DNA of 64,000 nucleotides from positions 1 through 64,000 of the forward strand of contig UCLR01000020.1 of NCBI GenBank assembly GCA_900473415.1, given 5' to 3'. This stretch comes from Hyphomicrobiales bacterium. GTDB taxonomy: Bacteria; Pseudomonadota; Alphaproteobacteria; Rhizobiales; Beijerinckiaceae. Under the pieces are notes generated by a model. It ran no database searches, had not been told where the DNA came from, and saw only the letters and a list, made by a program, of their open reading frames with translations. Positions 62,624 to 64,000 of the stretch are shown here, in pieces. Position 1 is the stretch's first letter, and each line of letters opens with the position of its first letter. The translations under genes and the position numbers were made by a program.

Positions 62624-64000
62624 GCGGCCTCCAGGGTGATGTCGATATTGCCGGCCTCGTCGAGGCGGGCGGTCTGGTCGGGTCCGACGACGCAGGTGCA
62701 GTCATATTCCTCGATGACGAAGGGGCCTTGCCGCGCCGTACCGTCGAGGTCCGCCCGGCCGATCACGGCCACCGTTGCGGATCTCCTCCCGGCTTCGAAC
62801 GCGACAACGCGGTCGTTGCGACGCATCGGCGGCTCGGCCGCGAATTGCTGCCGCGGCGCGATCAGCGGCATGCGCACCGTCAGCCGGGCGTTAACGAGAT
62901 GGACCTGGTCCTTCTGCGAGCGGTGGCCATAGGTGCGCTCGTGCTCCTGGTGGAACAGCTCCGACAATTCGTCGATGGCGAAACGCCTGGCCGGGACGGT
63001 CAGCTCATAGGCCTGTCCGACATAGCGCAGGTCGGCGGCATAGCGGAATTCGGCCTGCGCCATCTCATAGCCTTCGAGGGTCAGGACGCGCCTGGCGTCC
63101 TCTGTCAGCTCCGCGAAGAGGCGATCGAGCTCACCATCGTCCAGCTCGCCGGCTCGCCGGTGCGAAGGCCGCACGAATTCCTGCTCGACATCCGACCGCA
63201 GCAGGCCGAGCGCGCTGAAGACGCCGGCGCCGCGCGGGATGACCACGCGCCGGATGCCCAGCGCCCGTGCCACCTCGGAGGCGACAACCGGGCCGTTACC
63301 GCCGAAGGCGACCAGCGTCGCCTGGCGCGGATCGCGGCCACGATAGGTCGAGACCGCCTTGACGGCGCGGGTCATCGTCGTGACGGCCAATGTCAGAACG
63401 CCGCGCGCCGTCTGCGTGAGGTCGAGCCCCAGCGGCCGGGCGACCTGGTCGTTGAGCGCGGCGCGGCCGGCATCGGCCTTGAGCGGGAAGCTGCCGCCAG
63501 CCAGCGCCACGTCGTTGATGTAGCCGAGCGTCAGGAAGGCGTCGGTCAGCGTCGCCTGCCAGCCGCCGAGCCCGTAGCAGACCGGCCCGGGATAGGCGCC
63601 GGCGCTCTGCGGGCCGACCGAGACCTGGCTCATCCGATCGATGGCGACGATGCTGCCGCCGCCGGCGCCGATCTCGGACACGTCGATGAAGGGCATCTTG
63701 ATCGGATAGCCGCCGCCCTTGACCAGCTTGCTCGACAGATTGATGCCGGCGCCGACCTCGTACTCGGTCGTGCGTGCGGGTTCGCCATGCTCGATCAGCG
63801 CAGCCTTGGCCGTGGTGCCACCCATGTCGAAGGAGATGACACTCGGTTCCTCGCTGCCCGAGACGAGGCGGGCGCAAGCGATGACGCCGGCGGCCGGGCC
63901 GGATTCGACCAGCGAGGCGGCGCGCTTCACCGCCGAGCCGAGCCGCATGATACCGCCGCCCGAATGCATCATCTCGACCGAACAGGTGACGCCGATCGAC
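62620..64000 (-). CDS. hyuA: Hydantoinase/oxoprolinase subunit A, 3' part
   Basis: The coding frame continues beyond the window end, so only about 460 C-terminal codons are present. The visible part has the ASKHA-type ATPase features of HyuA: SLVESGPAAGVIACA, ISFDMGGTTAKAALI, VAFGGNGPVVASEVARALGI and IPRGAGVFSALGLL. It supplies the ATP-dependent activation step and pairs with HyuB, whose start overlaps its stop. Substrate unknown. Confidence 0.92.
   Translation of the reverse strand, partial: SIGVTCSVEMMHSGGGIMRLGSAVKRAASLVESGPAAGVIACARLVSGSEEPSVISFDMGGTTAKAALIEHGEPARTTEYEVGAGINLSSKLVKGGGYPIKMPFIDVSEIGAGGGSIVAIDRMSQVSVGPQSAGAYPGPVCYGLGGWQATLTDAFLTLGYINDVALAGGSFPLKADAGRAALNDQVARPLGLDLTQTARGVLTLAVTTMTRAVKAVSTYRGRDPRQATLVAFGGNGPVVASEVARALGIRRVVIPRGAGVFSALGLLRSDVEQEFVRPSHRRAGELDDGELDRLFAELTEDARRVLTLEGYEMAQAEFRYAADLRYVGQAYELTVPARRFAIDELSELFHQEHERTYGHRSQKDQVHLVNARLTVRMPLIAPRQQFAAEPPMRRNDRVVAFEAGRRSATVAVIGRADLDGTARQGPFVIEEYDCTCVVGPDQTARLDEAGNIDITLEAA

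Noticed and set aside
61025-62932. 635-codon plus-strand frame opposite hyuB
   Set aside because: Antisense artefact; hyuB is unambiguous.

Overview
The window is GC-rich chromosomal DNA that looks alphaproteobacterial, most likely Hyphomicrobiales. Pointers are a Ros/MucR-type regulator, GabTD with a MerR-type regulator, a polyamine-type ABC operon with an XRE-cupin regulator, and a hydantoinase locus. The exact genus cannot be told from the sequence. I saw no rRNA, tRNA or CRISPR array.

Layout. 0-1 kb: end of a LivM-like permease and a MucR-like regulator with a terminator. 1.4-10.9 kb (minus strand): a block with a pseudo-caspase carrying Sel1 repeats, an active-looking caspase fused to an FGE-like domain, and a radical SAM protein, all translationally overlapping. 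An outer-membrane barrel, a small unknown protein and a double glycosyltransferase follow, and a small lipoprotein lies upstream. 11.3-12.1 kb: a dead IS6-family element with both terminal inverted repeats. 12.2-34.2 kb: an accessory island of enzymes typical of biological conflict. It holds an orphan Hcp-like tube protein, a lipase-TM-TPR protein with eleven 141-bp repeats, a broken P-loop remnant, an animal-type haem peroxidase, a multidomain lytic transglycosylase with a membrane partner, an LCAT-like lipase, a trypsin-nuclease fusion, a protease with an N-terminal death-like (EAD-like) domain, an all-helical protein, a membrane scaffold resembling the tail of STAND proteins without their NTPase, and a 987-residue membrane-anchored DyP peroxidase. 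This island is the best candidate for an undescribed system. With the caspase block it puts two kinds of death-associated protease within about 20 kb.

34.5-49.9 kb: a sialidase-like pseudogene; GabD and GabT with a divergent MerR-XRE-cupin regulator; a four-gene ABC importer with a palindromic operator candidate and an XRE-cupin regulator; a cupin/tautomerase/hydrolase cassette; flavodoxin and IS30 remnants; a secreted unknown; a GGDEF protein; and a LuxR-type regulator. 50.0-59.3 kb: a 2026-residue RTX/cadherin-like protein followed by its type I secretion ATPase and membrane-fusion protein; no TolC is present. 59.4-64 kb: a PAP2 remnant, then (minus strand) a D-threonine-aldolase-like PLP enzyme, hydantoinase B and the 3' part of hydantoinase A, joined by 4-bp overlaps.

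Genes on the island alternate with pseudogenes, IS remnants and AT-rich spacers, which suggests repeated gain and loss by transfer. All functions are inferred from sequence motifs by eye; no database search was run.
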